A program made the position numbers and the translations under genes. Below the pieces are notes generated by a model. It made no database searches. It worked only from the letters and a program-made list of their open reading frames with translations, and was not told the DNA's origin. A stretch of 64,000 nucleotides of DNA, from contig CAXBKQ010000005.1 in the NCBI GenBank assembly GCA_963976435.1, positions 62,001 to 126,000 of the forward strand, written 5' to 3'. Below, piece after piece: positions 36,024 through 44,793 of this stretch. Position 1 is the stretch's first letter. Every line of letters starts with the position of its first letter. Source of the DNA: CAKZNE01 sp963976435 (GTDB taxonomy: Bacteria > Bacteroidota > Bacteroidia > Flavobacteriales > Schleiferiaceae).

Positions 36024-36788
36024 TTAGGAATTCATTTTTGTTGAATGAACAAGAAGGATATCACTAGGTAAATCAGAAATTAAAAAGTCAAGCTCATCAG
36101 AAAAAAATCTTCCTTCAAAGCCCAGTTTTGTATCTGGGGAATTCATAATTAGAAGATTCGCATTTCGCGATCTTACCAATTCACTAATTTGAAATCCATT
36201 TTTATCCACTTCCTTCTGTTCCACTTCATAGTTTCCATTTGATAAAGGGCTATAATAATCTAGTGGTAATTTGGAATCCTTTTTTTGGTTCATTACCAAC
36301 ATAGACTTCACTTTTAAAGATCTTCCAATACTTTGGGCCTTCACTACGGTTGATTTTAATTTAGGATGCTCAAAGCCATTTAAAACCAAATTTTCATAAT
36401 TATGACTCTCCTTTTCCGCCTTTTTAATTAAAATTGAGCAATCCGCATTTCTAATTAATTTTCGCATTAAGGATTTATTATAATATCTATCCAATTCACT
36501 CTGATCATCGCCCTGAAGAACCAATAAATCTGCATTCCAATATTTCAACAACTTCAAAATTTCCCTAACAGAGGATTCTAATCTTACAAATTCTATTTCC
36601 CCTAATGGGTCAAAATTTCTGGACTCCTGACTTAATCTTTCAATAGAAAAATGTTGTAGAGTATCACATACAACGACCCTTAAATTACTATTCCAGGTTT
36701 TGGCAAGGTTTACACTCTCTTGTAGGAAAGCTAAGGCAGCATCATCTTTATTGATAACACAAACTATTGAGGAAAAAACATGATTCAT
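36024..36788 (-). CDS. universal stress protein (UspA family), two-domain
   Basis: A 254-residue cytoplasmic protein with tandem Usp-like halves. The first half has SSIVCVINKDDAALAFLQESVNLA and LLKYWNADLLVLQG; the second has LVLNGFEHPKLKSTVVKAQSI and ends in SDLPSDILLVHS. The ATP-binding G-2x-G-9x-G motif is not clearly preserved, so nucleotide binding is doubtful. It is the first gene of the minus-strand run leading to miaE, the receiver gene and gcvT. Confidence 0.75.
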   Translation of the reverse strand: MNHVFSSIVCVINKDDAALAFLQESVNLAKTWNSNLRVVVCDTLQHFSIERLSQESRNFDPLGEIEFVRLESSVREILKLLKYWNADLLVLQGDDQSELDRYYNKSLMRKLIRNADCSILIKKAEKESHNYENLVLNGFEHPKLKSTVVKAQSIGRSLKVKSMLVMNQKKDSKLPLDYYSPLSNGNYEVEQKEVDKNGFQISELVRSRNANLLIMNSPDTKLGFEGRFFSDELDFLISDLPSDILLVHSTKMNS

Positions 36789-36858
36789 ACTTTAGATGGG
36801 CAAAAATTAATTTATGAAGTTACAAATTTTTGAAGTAGGAAAAATAGCCCTGAAAACA

Positions 36859-36891
36859 AAAAAGCCCCAAACAATTTCTTGAATGGGGCTT
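36859..36891 (-). terminator. intrinsic terminator
   Basis: On the minus strand, AAGCCCC pairs with GGGGCTT, followed by a T-run. It lies just after the stop of the propeller protein and ends that transcript. Confidence 0.82.
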
Positions 36892-36909
36892 ATAAAAATA
36901 TATCTTATT

Positions 36910-39900
36910 TTACTTTTTAATCATCAGTTTTCCTGATTTCACCTCTTTACCAATTTGAAGTGTAAGAATATAATTTCCTGTTTTCAGGCCGTTAAGGCTA
37001 AGTTCAATCTCCTCAACATCCTTTGCTAGATTTTTATAATTCTGTGTTTTAACAAGTCTACCAGAAATATCTCTAAGGGTGATAATTACATCTGAAGAAT
37101 TCTCTAGATCAAGTCCAATCTTTACAAATTCACTTGCAGGATTTGGGAAAATATCCAAAGATTTCACAAGCTCAATTTTGGTATCAATTTCCTCTTCATT
37201 GCTGATAACATTGGCTGTACTTGTTGTTTTATAAATTCCACGTCCATGAGTTCCTGCATAAATGCTACCGTCAAATGAGTTTCCATCACTTTTAAGATCA
37301 AAGCGAACTACACGATCTTGAACAAGGTCGAATACTGGAACATTAGCAAGGCCACTATTCTCTTGAGTCCAAGAAACAGAAGTGCCTGCAGAAATATCTT
37401 CAGTAGTAAATACACCCAAATCGGTACCAACGATTACCTCATTCTCATTCGATGATCTAGAATTGAAAGTAGCTGTATAAACCGGCATGGCTGGAAGGTC
37501 TCCTTGTGCAGATGTAAAAGTAGGATTTGCGCTTGTACCATTATTAGAATAATAAACATAAGTGTTTGCACCATAATTTCCAGTAGTAACAACTACCTTA
37601 TCTGGATTGTTTGGATTAATATCGATATCAATAACCGATCTACCTCCCAATCCTGGAAGATTGATACTTGTATTTACAATAACACTACTATTCGGTGTAT
37701 TGATGCTTCCTGAAACATAATAGTCATCCACAGATATTGAAGCCGAATCTCTTGCATTGGTAAGATTAGAATATCTATTTAATCTACCACCACTTGCAGC
37801 AACCCACAGGGCATCACCATCAGGGCTTATCGTCATATTGGTAGGTGTAACCCCTACTCCTACTTTAGCAACGTGGAAATATTCTGGAGTTAGATTTACA
37901 TTAGTTAGCGCCCCTCTAGTCATCCAGATACCACCATCTTCATTGGCATCAAATGCACCAGGACTTGTTGCCAATCCAACGGTTCCAACAACAAACATTG
38001 ATTGAACAGGATCTTGAATCATTTCAATTTCTCCAGGTGCAAGACTTTTAGTAAGCTTATGAACTATTGGCAGTTCATTGGTAGCACTTTTTACTGTTAC
38101 GGTATCTCCAGCAATATATCGCACTGGTGATTTAATTCTTATTTCTAAGCTTACCGGGCTATTAAAGGATACCGAAAAAGTTCCATCAACTTCATTGAAA
38201 TTACCTGTACCATCACCGGTTAAGGTTCCATCAGGCATAGCTGAAACGGTTAGGAAACCAGCGGTAATTTCGAAACCATTGGCTACAAATTTTGTGCTCG
38301 CTTGTGGACGTGGAAGAGTTCCATTATAATCAGTTCCACCATTTCCAAATCCAAGGCTGCTATTCACTGTATCCGCTCTAAAGGCTATAGAATCCCAGCT
38401 GTTTTTATCATCAAGTTTTTCCCAGAGTCTATAAGGAGTAATAAAACTCGCAAAACCGCTATTTCCAGCAATTAGGTTTGGATCAACATTATCGTCCAAT
38501 ACGAAAGAATAACTTTCTCTATTATCGATAGAACGTCCAATGATCCCTCTTTGCATAGCCTTAAAGCTTACGTTTGGAGATAAGCGGGAAACTTCTGCAA
38601 AACCACCATCACCATCAACAAGCCTTCCCCTAAAACTGATGAAATTTGTTCGGTCACCTCTTCTAGGTTGAACGGAACTAGGATCAATATAAATAGTACC
38701 ATTATCTTGGGTACCACCTGTTACATCACCATTAACACCTACTCCAATTTTATAGAATTGAGTAGTTACATATTCTTTTACCAACCAGGTCCAAGTAAAA
38801 CCATTATTGGTAGATCTAAAAATACCACCATCATTACCTACATAAATTGTAGCGCCATTTTTAGGATCAAATTTAATTTCATGATTATCGGCGTGAACAT
38901 AAAAAGGATTAGTTGGAGAATCATCTCTAGAGCTAACTCTAGACCAACCTGACACAGCACTCCATTGCCAAAAATCTACTCCTCCAATAAAGATTCTTTC
39001 CTTATCCAATGGAGAAACGGCAAATGCTAAATTATAGCTTCCTTGTCCTTGAAGTGGATCCAGCTGTGAACTTGCTTGGCCTATTAAAGTCCAATTATCA
39101 CCACCATCTTTAGTTTGCCACATTTCAGAAAAAGTATTTCCACTTGTGGTAACGATGTAAACATAATCAGGATCTTGTGGAGAAACTGCAACTCTCATTC
39201 TACTAGAGCTACTAGCAATTGGAGAGCTATTTCCAGTTACGGCCTGATAGGTTCCAACATCACCATTATCAGACTTATAAATTACCGAACCTTCTTTTAC
39301 CCAAACATTTCCGTTGCTGGCAACAATCATATCTGTAGATCTTAAAGAAATAGAACTTGAAGTTCCTCTAGACCAGGTTGCTCCACCATCATTTGAAACA
39401 TAAAAACCTCCTAAAGTAGAGGCGTATACCCTATCACTATTAACAGGGTCAGTAGCTAATTTACCTACACTTGCGAATTTATCTCCAGTAGAATTTGGAG
39501 CAGGAACGGTAGATGGTAAAACAGAAAAAGTATTTCCTCCATCAGTAGATTTCCATATTCCAGCTCCAATTATGGCATTGGAACCTGTTCCAACTAAGGA
39601 GGTATAAAGGCCTTCACCGGTACCAAAATAAATATCTCCATTTGGAGCTTGGCAAATACTAGATACCGCTAGATTATTGAAGTTATCATTTACAGGTGCC
39701 CAGGAAGTTCCTCCGGTAGTGGTTTTAAACAATCCACCACTTACACAACCCGCATAAATGATATTGGAATCATCCTTATCCACCAAGATTGCTCTTGTAC
39801 GTCCACCGATATTATTAGGTCCTAAATTTGACCAATTCAAACCTAATGCGCCGGATTTATTTTTTTTGTTTTGAATTAATTCCGCTTGTTCTCTAGCCGC

Positions 39901-40101
39901 AATAACATCTTTAGGGTCAATTTTTCCTGTTGTAGGATCAACTCTCATGGAGTTTAAGTATTCAATTGCGCCATAAGCGTCATCATTTTGAATGACCTCA
40001 ACCCTAGGCTGGTAATAATCAGCATCTGATTGAGAAATCAAACTAGCTGAAATGATGGCTGTTGCTCCAATAGCAAGACTAAAAAGTATTTCTTTTTTCA
40101 T
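36910..40101 (-). CDS. secreted sortilin-like beta-propeller (Asp-box) protein with T9SS sorting signal
   Basis: A 1063-residue exported protein with N-terminal signal MKKEILFSLAIGATAIISASL. It contains repeated Asp-box/BNR motifs of the S-x-D-x-G-x-T-W type: GIWKSTDGGNTF, GFYVSNDGGATW, MWQTKDGGDNW and GIFRSTNNGFTW. These mark beta-propellers of the VPS10/sortilin and photosystem-stability-factor kind. A type A T9SS sorting domain (LDIFPNPASEF to KLMIKK) covers the last 80 residues. Despite similarity to exo-sialidase and glycosyl-hydrolase propellers I see no assignable catalytic residues, so binding rather than catalysis is likely. It is monocistronic. Confidence 0.88.
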   Translation of the reverse strand: MKKEILFSLAIGATAIISASLISQSDADYYQPRVEVIQNDDAYGAIEYLNSMRVDPTTGKIDPKDVIAAREQAELIQNKKNKSGALGLNWSNLGPNNIGGRTRAILVDKDDSNIIYAGCVSGGLFKTTTGGTSWAPVNDNFNNLAVSSICQAPNGDIYFGTGEGLYTSLVGTGSNAIIGAGIWKSTDGGNTFSVLPSTVPAPNSTGDKFASVGKLATDPVNSDRVYASTLGGFYVSNDGGATWSRGTSSSISLRSTDMIVASNGNVWVKEGSVIYKSDNGDVGTYQAVTGNSSPIASSSSRMRVAVSPQDPDYVYIVTTSGNTFSEMWQTKDGGDNWTLIGQASSQLDPLQGQGSYNLAFAVSPLDKERIFIGGVDFWQWSAVSGWSRVSSRDDSPTNPFYVHADNHEIKFDPKNGATIYVGNDGGIFRSTNNGFTWTWLVKEYVTTQFYKIGVGVNGDVTGGTQDNGTIYIDPSSVQPRRGDRTNFISFRGRLVDGDGGFAEVSRLSPNVSFKAMQRGIIGRSIDNRESYSFVLDDNVDPNLIAGNSGFASFITPYRLWEKLDDKNSWDSIAFRADTVNSSLGFGNGGTDYNGTLPRPQASTKFVANGFEITAGFLTVSAMPDGTLTGDGTGNFNEVDGTFSVSFNSPVSLEIRIKSPVRYIAGDTVTVKSATNELPIVHKLTKSLAPGEIEMIQDPVQSMFVVGTVGLATSPGAFDANEDGGIWMTRGALTNVNLTPEYFHVAKVGVGVTPTNMTISPDGDALWVAASGGRLNRYSNLTNARDSASISVDDYYVSGSINTPNSSVIVNTSINLPGLGGRSVIDIDINPNNPDKVVVTTGNYGANTYVYYSNNGTSANPTFTSAQGDLPAMPVYTATFNSRSSNENEVIVGTDLGVFTTEDISAGTSVSWTQENSGLANVPVFDLVQDRVVRFDLKSDGNSFDGSIYAGTHGRGIYKTTSTANVISNEEEIDTKIELVKSLDIFPNPASEFVKIGLDLENSSDVIITLRDISGRLVKTQNYKNLAKDVEEIELSLNGLKTGNYILTLQIGKEVKSGKLMIKK

Positions 40102-40133
40102 TAATTCTTCTTTAATTTAATTCACAAGGGCTA

Positions 40134-40141
40134 CAAATATA
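40134..40141 (-). promoter_or_regulatory. -7 box candidate for the propeller gene
   Basis: Read on the minus strand this is TATATTTG, a full TAnnTTTG match, about 32 bases before the ATG at 40101. No TTG -33 element is obvious. Confidence 0.48.
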
Positions 40142-40164
40142 ATTTACAAAAATTTGATATCCAC

Positions 40165-41037
40165 TTAAAATAAATGTTGTTCTGCATGATAAGAGGATCT
40201 TACTAAAGGACCACTCTCCACATACTTAAAACCTAATTCTTGACCAATTTGTTTGTATTTATCGAATTGTTCTGGGTTAATATACTCATAAACAGGTAAA
40301 TGCTTTGGCGTAGGCTGTAAATATTGCCCTAAAGTAATAATATCCACCTCAGCATTCCTTAAATCTTTCATAGATTCTATAACTTCTTCTTCGGTTTCCC
40401 CTAAACCCAGCATTATTCCGCTTTTGGTTCTTGGCAATCCTTTTTCTTTTAAATATTTTAAAACCTCCATACTTCTGTCGTACTGAGCCTGTATTCTCAC
40501 TTTTCGTGTTAACCTTCTTACGGTTTCAATATTATGACTTACAATTTCTGGAGCAACATCCACAATTCTTTGAATATTAATTTCTTCACCTTTAAAATCA
40601 GGAATAAGAGTTTCCATGGTTGTAGATGGGCTCATTCTCCTTACAGCTTTCACTGTCTCTGCCCAAATAATAGAACCACCATCTCTCAAGTCATCCCTAT
40701 CTACGGAAGTTAAAACGCAGTGTTTTACATCCATTAATTTCACGGATCTGGCTACTCTTTCCGGTTCATCCCAATCCACTTGATCTGGTCTTCCTGTATT
40801 AACGGCACAAAATCCACAACTACGGGTGCAAGTATTTCCTAAAATCATGAAGGTAGCCGTTCCTGCTCCCCAACATTCACCCATATTTGGGCAGTTTCCA
40901 CTTTCACAAATAGTATGTAGTTGGTAATTATCAACAAGCTTCCTTACACTTCTGTAATTATTCCCTGTTGGCAATTTCACCCTCAACCATTTGGGCTTTT
41001 TAGCCCTTTCTTTTACTTCTAATTCAGCAACACTCAT
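40165..41037 (-). CDS. lipA: lipoyl synthase
   Basis: A 290-residue radical-SAM enzyme that inserts two sulfurs into protein-bound octanoyl groups. Both iron-sulfur motifs are present: the auxiliary cluster C44, C49, C55 (CESGNCPNMGEC) and the radical-SAM C70, C74, C77 (CTRSCGFC). The C-terminal RSSYHAEQ supplies the serine ligand of the auxiliary cluster. Its product is needed by the E2 protein encoded at 16944-18284 and by the glycine cleavage H protein. It is the last gene of an operon with a small lipoprotein, ytxJ and an outer-membrane-type protein; the gap to the upstream gene is five bases. Confidence 0.97.
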   Translation of the reverse strand: MSVAELEVKERAKKPKWLRVKLPTGNNYRSVRKLVDNYQLHTICESGNCPNMGECWGAGTATFMILGNTCTRSCGFCAVNTGRPDQVDWDEPERVARSVKLMDVKHCVLTSVDRDDLRDGGSIIWAETVKAVRRMSPSTTMETLIPDFKGEEINIQRIVDVAPEIVSHNIETVRRLTRKVRIQAQYDRSMEVLKYLKEKGLPRTKSGIMLGLGETEEEVIESMKDLRNAEVDIITLGQYLQPTPKHLPVYEYINPEQFDKYKQIGQELGFKYVESGPLVRSSYHAEQHLF

Positions 41038-41042
41038 TGAAA

Positions 41043-41810
41043 TTATTGTTTCTTATAGCCAAAATTTAAGGCTAAATAAAATTGTAGAAATCCAAATTCG
41101 TTAATATCCTCACCTGCCTCATCCTCATAGAGAATAGGTACTTCGGTGAAAAAATAATCATAGCTAATACCTGCCTCTAGAGAGGTTACTTTTTTATCCA
41201 AAAAATCAAAGTCAAAGACCGCACCTGCTTTGGCGTAAATACCAGGTCTAAATTTACTTTCGCCTATACCTTTAAAATAATTTGCTTCGCCATAGATATT
41301 AGACCCTCCATGTTCGATATGGTTGTATCGAACCGTAACAAGCTGCGCAGAAACTGGGGAACCCGTAGAGTCTGGAAGTAAAATTTGCATGTAAATAGGC
41401 TTTAAAATACCCCATGAAATTCCTCCACTAAAAAAACTAGCAATGGAAATTGTTCCTTGATCGGTTTTATCGAATATGATACTCTCATAGGCCATTCCTG
41501 TTCTCACAGTATAGAAAGAATTTTCTCTTCCAAATACATAACCTCTAGAGTTATTATAAAATTGATTTGGGATTCTTACCTCTTTGGGATGGCGCAACTT
41601 TGAAAATTCAAATTCAAAGCCGAGTTTATTATATCCATCCAAATATTTTAAATATCGACCGTTAATGGAGTAGCCTCTTGTATGTCCTATTAATCCAAAG
41701 GTATATTCCCTATCATAAACCTGTCTTTTAAAGTCGGCATCGGTATCCACCTGTGCCCATCCTAAAAGAGGAAATGCTAAAGTTAAACCAAGGATTAAAA
41801 ATCTACTCAT
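41043..41810 (-). CDS. outer-membrane beta-barrel-like protein of unknown function
   Basis: A 255-residue exported protein with signal peptide MSRFLILGLTLAFPLLGWAQ. The mature part is a series of amphipathic beta-strands with many Tyr and Gly residues (YTFGLIGHTRGYSINGRY, KLGFEFEFSKL, SLEAGISYDYFF). It ends in FYLALNFGYKKQ, with an aromatic residue near the C-terminus as in outer-membrane barrels. I do not recognise a named family. Its ATG overlaps the ytxJ stop by eight bases and it sits directly before lipA, so it is coupled on both sides. A role in redox or lipoate metabolism is not implied by its sequence. Confidence 0.72.
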   Translation of the reverse strand: MSRFLILGLTLAFPLLGWAQVDTDADFKRQVYDREYTFGLIGHTRGYSINGRYLKYLDGYNKLGFEFEFSKLRHPKEVRIPNQFYNNSRGYVFGRENSFYTVRTGMAYESIIFDKTDQGTISIASFFSGGISWGILKPIYMQILLPDSTGSPVSAQLVTVRYNHIEHGGSNIYGEANYFKGIGESKFRPGIYAKAGAVFDFDFLDKKVTSLEAGISYDYFFTEVPILYEDEAGEDINEFGFLQFYLALNFGYKKQ

Positions 41811-42147
41811 TTAATAATTCATTCAATTCTTTGGGATCTATACCCATATGGGATGCGGTAAATTCGCAATTGCCGTTTTTAATCAATAAAATTTGTGGCG
41901 ACTCATGCCTCACAGCATATTTATTAGCGACTTCATTGGAGATGTTTCGTTGTCCAATGACATCCAAATAATAAATTGGAAATTTATTTTCATCATATTT
42001 CCAATTTCTAGTAAACCTATTAAAAGCCATAGCACTAATAGAACATCTTCTACTGTGCTTAAAAATTAATAAACCTCCAGAGAGTTCAAAGGACTTTTTA
42101 TGAAGATCCTCCAATTCCTCTCTATTCGAAAGCTCAAAATATTCCAT
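41803..42147 (-). CDS. ytxJ: YtxJ/BrxC-like monothiol bacilliredoxin
   Basis: A 114-residue thioredoxin-fold protein of the YtxJ family, which in Bacillus reduces protein-bacillithiol mixed disulfides. The active-site region is HSRRCSISAM with C35, and YLDVIGQRNISNEVANKY plus HESPQILLIKNG are family segments. The ATG at 42147 is preferred to a TTG at 42153; the ATG overlaps the stop of the small lipoprotein gene (TAATG). Its presence suggests the organism makes bacillithiol (inference), but no bsh genes are seen here. It is part of the operon ending in lipA. Confidence 0.87.
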   Translation of the reverse strand: MEYFELSNREELEDLHKKSFELSGGLLIFKHSRRCSISAMAFNRFTRNWKYDENKFPIYYLDVIGQRNISNEVANKYAVRHESPQILLIKNGNCEFTASHMGIDPKELNELLNE

Positions 42148-42272
42148 TAACAATCAAGCGATTCGCTGATCTCTGGAAGCTCAGAATAAGCCGGGCATTT
42201 TTCACTCGAACCACACGACTGCGAAAGGATACCTAGGGCAATAATTGCCAATACTCCGATTACCTTTTTCAT
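42147..42272 (-). CDS. 41-residue lipoprotein
   Basis: The frame encodes MKKVIGVLAIIALGILSQSC followed by GSSEKCPAYSELPEISESLDC. The lipobox LSQSC is clear, so the mature lipoprotein would be about 22 residues, with a KCPAY segment and a terminal Cys. The stop overlaps the ytxJ ATG by one base (TAATG), and a -7 box lies about 40 bases upstream, so it is the first gene of the operon. Cysteine-containing mini-lipoproteins of this kind are familiar from Flavobacteriia, but no function is known. The link to YtxJ, a thiol-disulfide enzyme, is suggestive only. Confidence 0.78.
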   Translation of the reverse strand: MKKVIGVLAIIALGILSQSCGSSEKCPAYSELPEISESLDC

Positions 42273-42310
42273 AAATTGTATTTTATTTTGTTTTGAACCT
42301 TCTTAACGCA

Positions 42311-42318
42311 CAAAGTTA
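42311..42318 (-). promoter_or_regulatory. -7 box candidate for the lipoprotein-ytxJ-lipA operon
   Basis: Read on the minus strand this is TAACTTTG, a full TAnnTTTG match, 39 bases before the ATG at 42272. A -33 TTG is not apparent. Confidence 0.5.
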
Positions 42319-42381
42319 GTTATTTTGCCGTATAAGAAGCACCCTGATTATTTAACTATAAACAAAATCAATTATTTCATC

Positions 42382-43062
42382 ATGCCACTCCCTAAAATCA
42401 ATATTCATCCAAGCTGGAGGGCAATACTAGACAAGGAATTCCAAGATCCTCAATTCTTAAGTCTTGAAAACTTTCTGGAAGAAGAGTATAATTTCCAAAA
42501 TGTTTTTCCTGAAAAGGACAAGGCTTTTGAAGCTTTTAGACTGTGCCCTTTATCAACTTTAAAAGTGGTAATCCTTGGGCAGGATCCTTATCATGGAGCA
42601 GGTCAAGCTCATGGACTATCCTTTTCTGTTCTCGCTGATCAAAAGCTTCCTCCATCTCTTAAAAACATATATAAAGAACTTCAGAATGATTTAAATTTCC
42701 CTTCTCCCTCTTCTGGAGATCTGAGCTTATGGGCCAAAAACTCTGTGCTTCTTTTAAATTCTGTATTAACCGTTCGTGAAAAACAAGCTGCCTCACATAA
42801 AAATAAAGGTTGGGAATTATTTACCGACTCCGTAATTCAAAAAATTTCTGAAAACAAGGAGAATATCGTGTTTATACTTTGGGGAAAATTTGCTCAATCC
42901 AAAAAAAACCTCATCGATTCCTCCAAACACTTAATTTTAGAATCCAGCCACCCTTCCCCTTTTTCAGCCAGAAAGGGTTTTTTTGGAAGCAAACCTTTTT
43001 CTAAAACCAATGTCTATTTAAAATCAAAAGGAATTGTTCCCGTTAATTGGGAGTTGAAATGA
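42382..43062 (+). CDS. ung: uracil-DNA glycosylase, family 1
   Basis: A 226-residue base-excision repair enzyme that removes uracil from DNA. It has the water-activating motif GQDPYHGAGQAHGLSF at about residues 67-82 and the DNA-intercalating loop HPSPFSARKGF near the C-terminus, with LLLNSVLTV and FILWGKFAQ between. An in-frame TTG at 42325 would add 19 residues, but the ATG at 42382 gives the normal family N-terminus. The stop overlaps the ATG of the next gene (ATGA). Confidence 0.95.
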   Translation: MPLPKINIHPSWRAILDKEFQDPQFLSLENFLEEEYNFQNVFPEKDKAFEAFRLCPLSTLKVVILGQDPYHGAGQAHGLSFSVLADQKLPPSLKNIYKELQNDLNFPSPSSGDLSLWAKNSVLLLNSVLTVREKQAASHKNKGWELFTDSVIQKISENKENIVFILWGKFAQSKKNLIDSSKHLILESSHPSPFSARKGFFGSKPFSKTNVYLKSKGIVPVNWELK

Positions 43063-44714
43063 AATATTACCTCCTACTTTTTATCCTATCCTCTTGCTCT
43101 TTATTTGGGCAGAAATTTTCTTTGACACTCAAGTTTGAGGACTCTCCTTCTCCTGAATTGCAAAAAAAACTAAGATTACACCAAGGAGAAAAAACAGATA
43201 GTTTGGATTTGCTAAAATCTATTTCAAAGCTTAAAGCGGAGGTATATGAAAATGGTTTTTACCTTTCCCAAGCAAATATCATCTGGCAAGGAAAATCGGC
43301 CATTTTGCATTTAAAAACCGGTAAAACTTTTATTTGGCAAGAACCCGAAATCAGCTTAACCGATGATTTCCCCCTAGTATTTTCTCAAAAAAATACTCTA
43401 GAAGGCAAAAGTTTATCTTCAAAAAACATCTATAAATTTTGTGATCAATATCTCAATGAATTGGAAAATAATGGATTTCCTTTTGCCCAAATAAATTTTA
43501 CGGAATATTTTATTTCGGGTGATAGCATTAGAGGAAAAATTGAAATAAACCCTGGACCATATATCACTTTAGACAGTATAATAATTAAAGGATTTAGTGA
43601 TTTTTCGAAAAATATTATTAAATATAACTTACTGTTTTATAAGGGAATGACCTATGATGAATCCTATTTAAGGAAGCTCAGTGAATATATAGAGCAAATT
43701 GAATTTTTAGAATTTGAAAGAGCACCAGCAGTAGCCTTTTCCAGGGATAAAACCCTCCTTTATATTTATCTAAAAGAAAAAAAGAGCAATCAGGTTGATG
43801 GTATAATAGGTTTAAATACTGAAGATAATGGTGATATTAGTTTTAATGGTGATTTTCAATTGCGCTTATTGAATATTTTAAAAAAAGGGGAAGAAATTCA
43901 AATTCGTTGGAGGAGGCCAGATGATGAAGTTTCCGAACTAAATATGCTTTTGAATCTACCCTATCTTTTTGGAAGCAGATTTGGAATTCAGGGAGATCTT
44001 CAAATTTTTAGACAGGATAGCTCCTTTGTAAATACAACCACCAATGCCACCTTAAAATATTTAATTGAAAGTGGAAGCTTTCTCAATTTAGGTATTGGAT
44101 ATAACTCTTCGAATATTTTATTATCGACAGGTGAAATTTCTCTCGGTTCATTTCAAACAATATCCTATTCTATTGGCTATGAACGAAAATCAACCAATAG
44201 TTTTATTAGTCCTAGTAAAGGGAATGATTTGTCCACTAAAATTTTCACCTCAAAAAGAGAAACCTCAGAATCTCGATTAAATCAATATGGTTGGGGACTA
44301 AATGTTGCTCAATATTTTAGTTTATTTCGAAGTCATGTTATAAAGACGCAGCTAAACAGTCAGGCATTAATTGGTGAAAGCTTATTTAGAAATGAGATTT
44401 ACAGAATTGGTGGGCTAAAAACACTAAGAGGTTTTAATGAGCAAAGTATTTATGCAAGTGCTTATGGAATTGCTAGTTTAGAATATAGATATTTGATAGG
44501 TCAGAACAATTATTTGGCAGCATTTGGGGATTTGGCCTATGTAGAAAATCAAGCTTCGGCATCTGAAAATATATTTCTAGGACTAGGAGCAGGAATAAAT
44601 TTTGAAACCAATGGCGGGATTTTTTCCTTGTTTTTAGCAATTGGAAAGGATGATCAAAATCCATTTGACTTTAGAACTAGCAAAATCCATTTTGGCTATA
44701 TTAACAGATTTTGA
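43059..44714 (+). CDS. Omp85/BamA-TamA-family outer-membrane protein
   Basis: A 551-residue exported protein with signal MKYYLLLFILSSCSLFGQ. The N-terminal half has POTRA-like segments (NGFPFAQINF, GPYITLDSIIIKG and YDESYLRKLSEYIEQIEFL). The C-terminal part is a beta-barrel with the Omp85 signature GGLKTLRGFNEQS near residue 450 and a final FGYINRF ending in phenylalanine. It is shorter than BamA (about 800) and so is probably a TamA-like or accessory member; the substrate is unknown. It is translationally coupled to ung; an in-frame TTG at 43047 is less likely than the coupled ATG. Confidence 0.85.
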   Translation: MKYYLLLFILSSCSLFGQKFSLTLKFEDSPSPELQKKLRLHQGEKTDSLDLLKSISKLKAEVYENGFYLSQANIIWQGKSAILHLKTGKTFIWQEPEISLTDDFPLVFSQKNTLEGKSLSSKNIYKFCDQYLNELENNGFPFAQINFTEYFISGDSIRGKIEINPGPYITLDSIIIKGFSDFSKNIIKYNLLFYKGMTYDESYLRKLSEYIEQIEFLEFERAPAVAFSRDKTLLYIYLKEKKSNQVDGIIGLNTEDNGDISFNGDFQLRLLNILKKGEEIQIRWRRPDDEVSELNMLLNLPYLFGSRFGIQGDLQIFRQDSSFVNTTTNATLKYLIESGSFLNLGIGYNSSNILLSTGEISLGSFQTISYSIGYERKSTNSFISPSKGNDLSTKIFTSKRETSESRLNQYGWGLNVAQYFSLFRSHVIKTQLNSQALIGESLFRNEIYRIGGLKTLRGFNEQSIYASAYGIASLEYRYLIGQNNYLAAFGDLAYVENQASASENIFLGLGAGINFETNGGIFSLFLAIGKDDQNPFDFRTSKIHFGYINRF

Positions 44715-44793
44715 TCATAAAGACAGAATTTAATTTCGATCTTTATACATTATTTGTAAGCTTCCAAAATTCAGAAAGTGTATTAGTGAATAA

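Noticed and set aside
36910..40101. Sialidase or other glycoside hydrolase
   Set aside because: Asp-box repeats support a beta-propeller, but no catalytic Arg triad or acid pair could be assigned.
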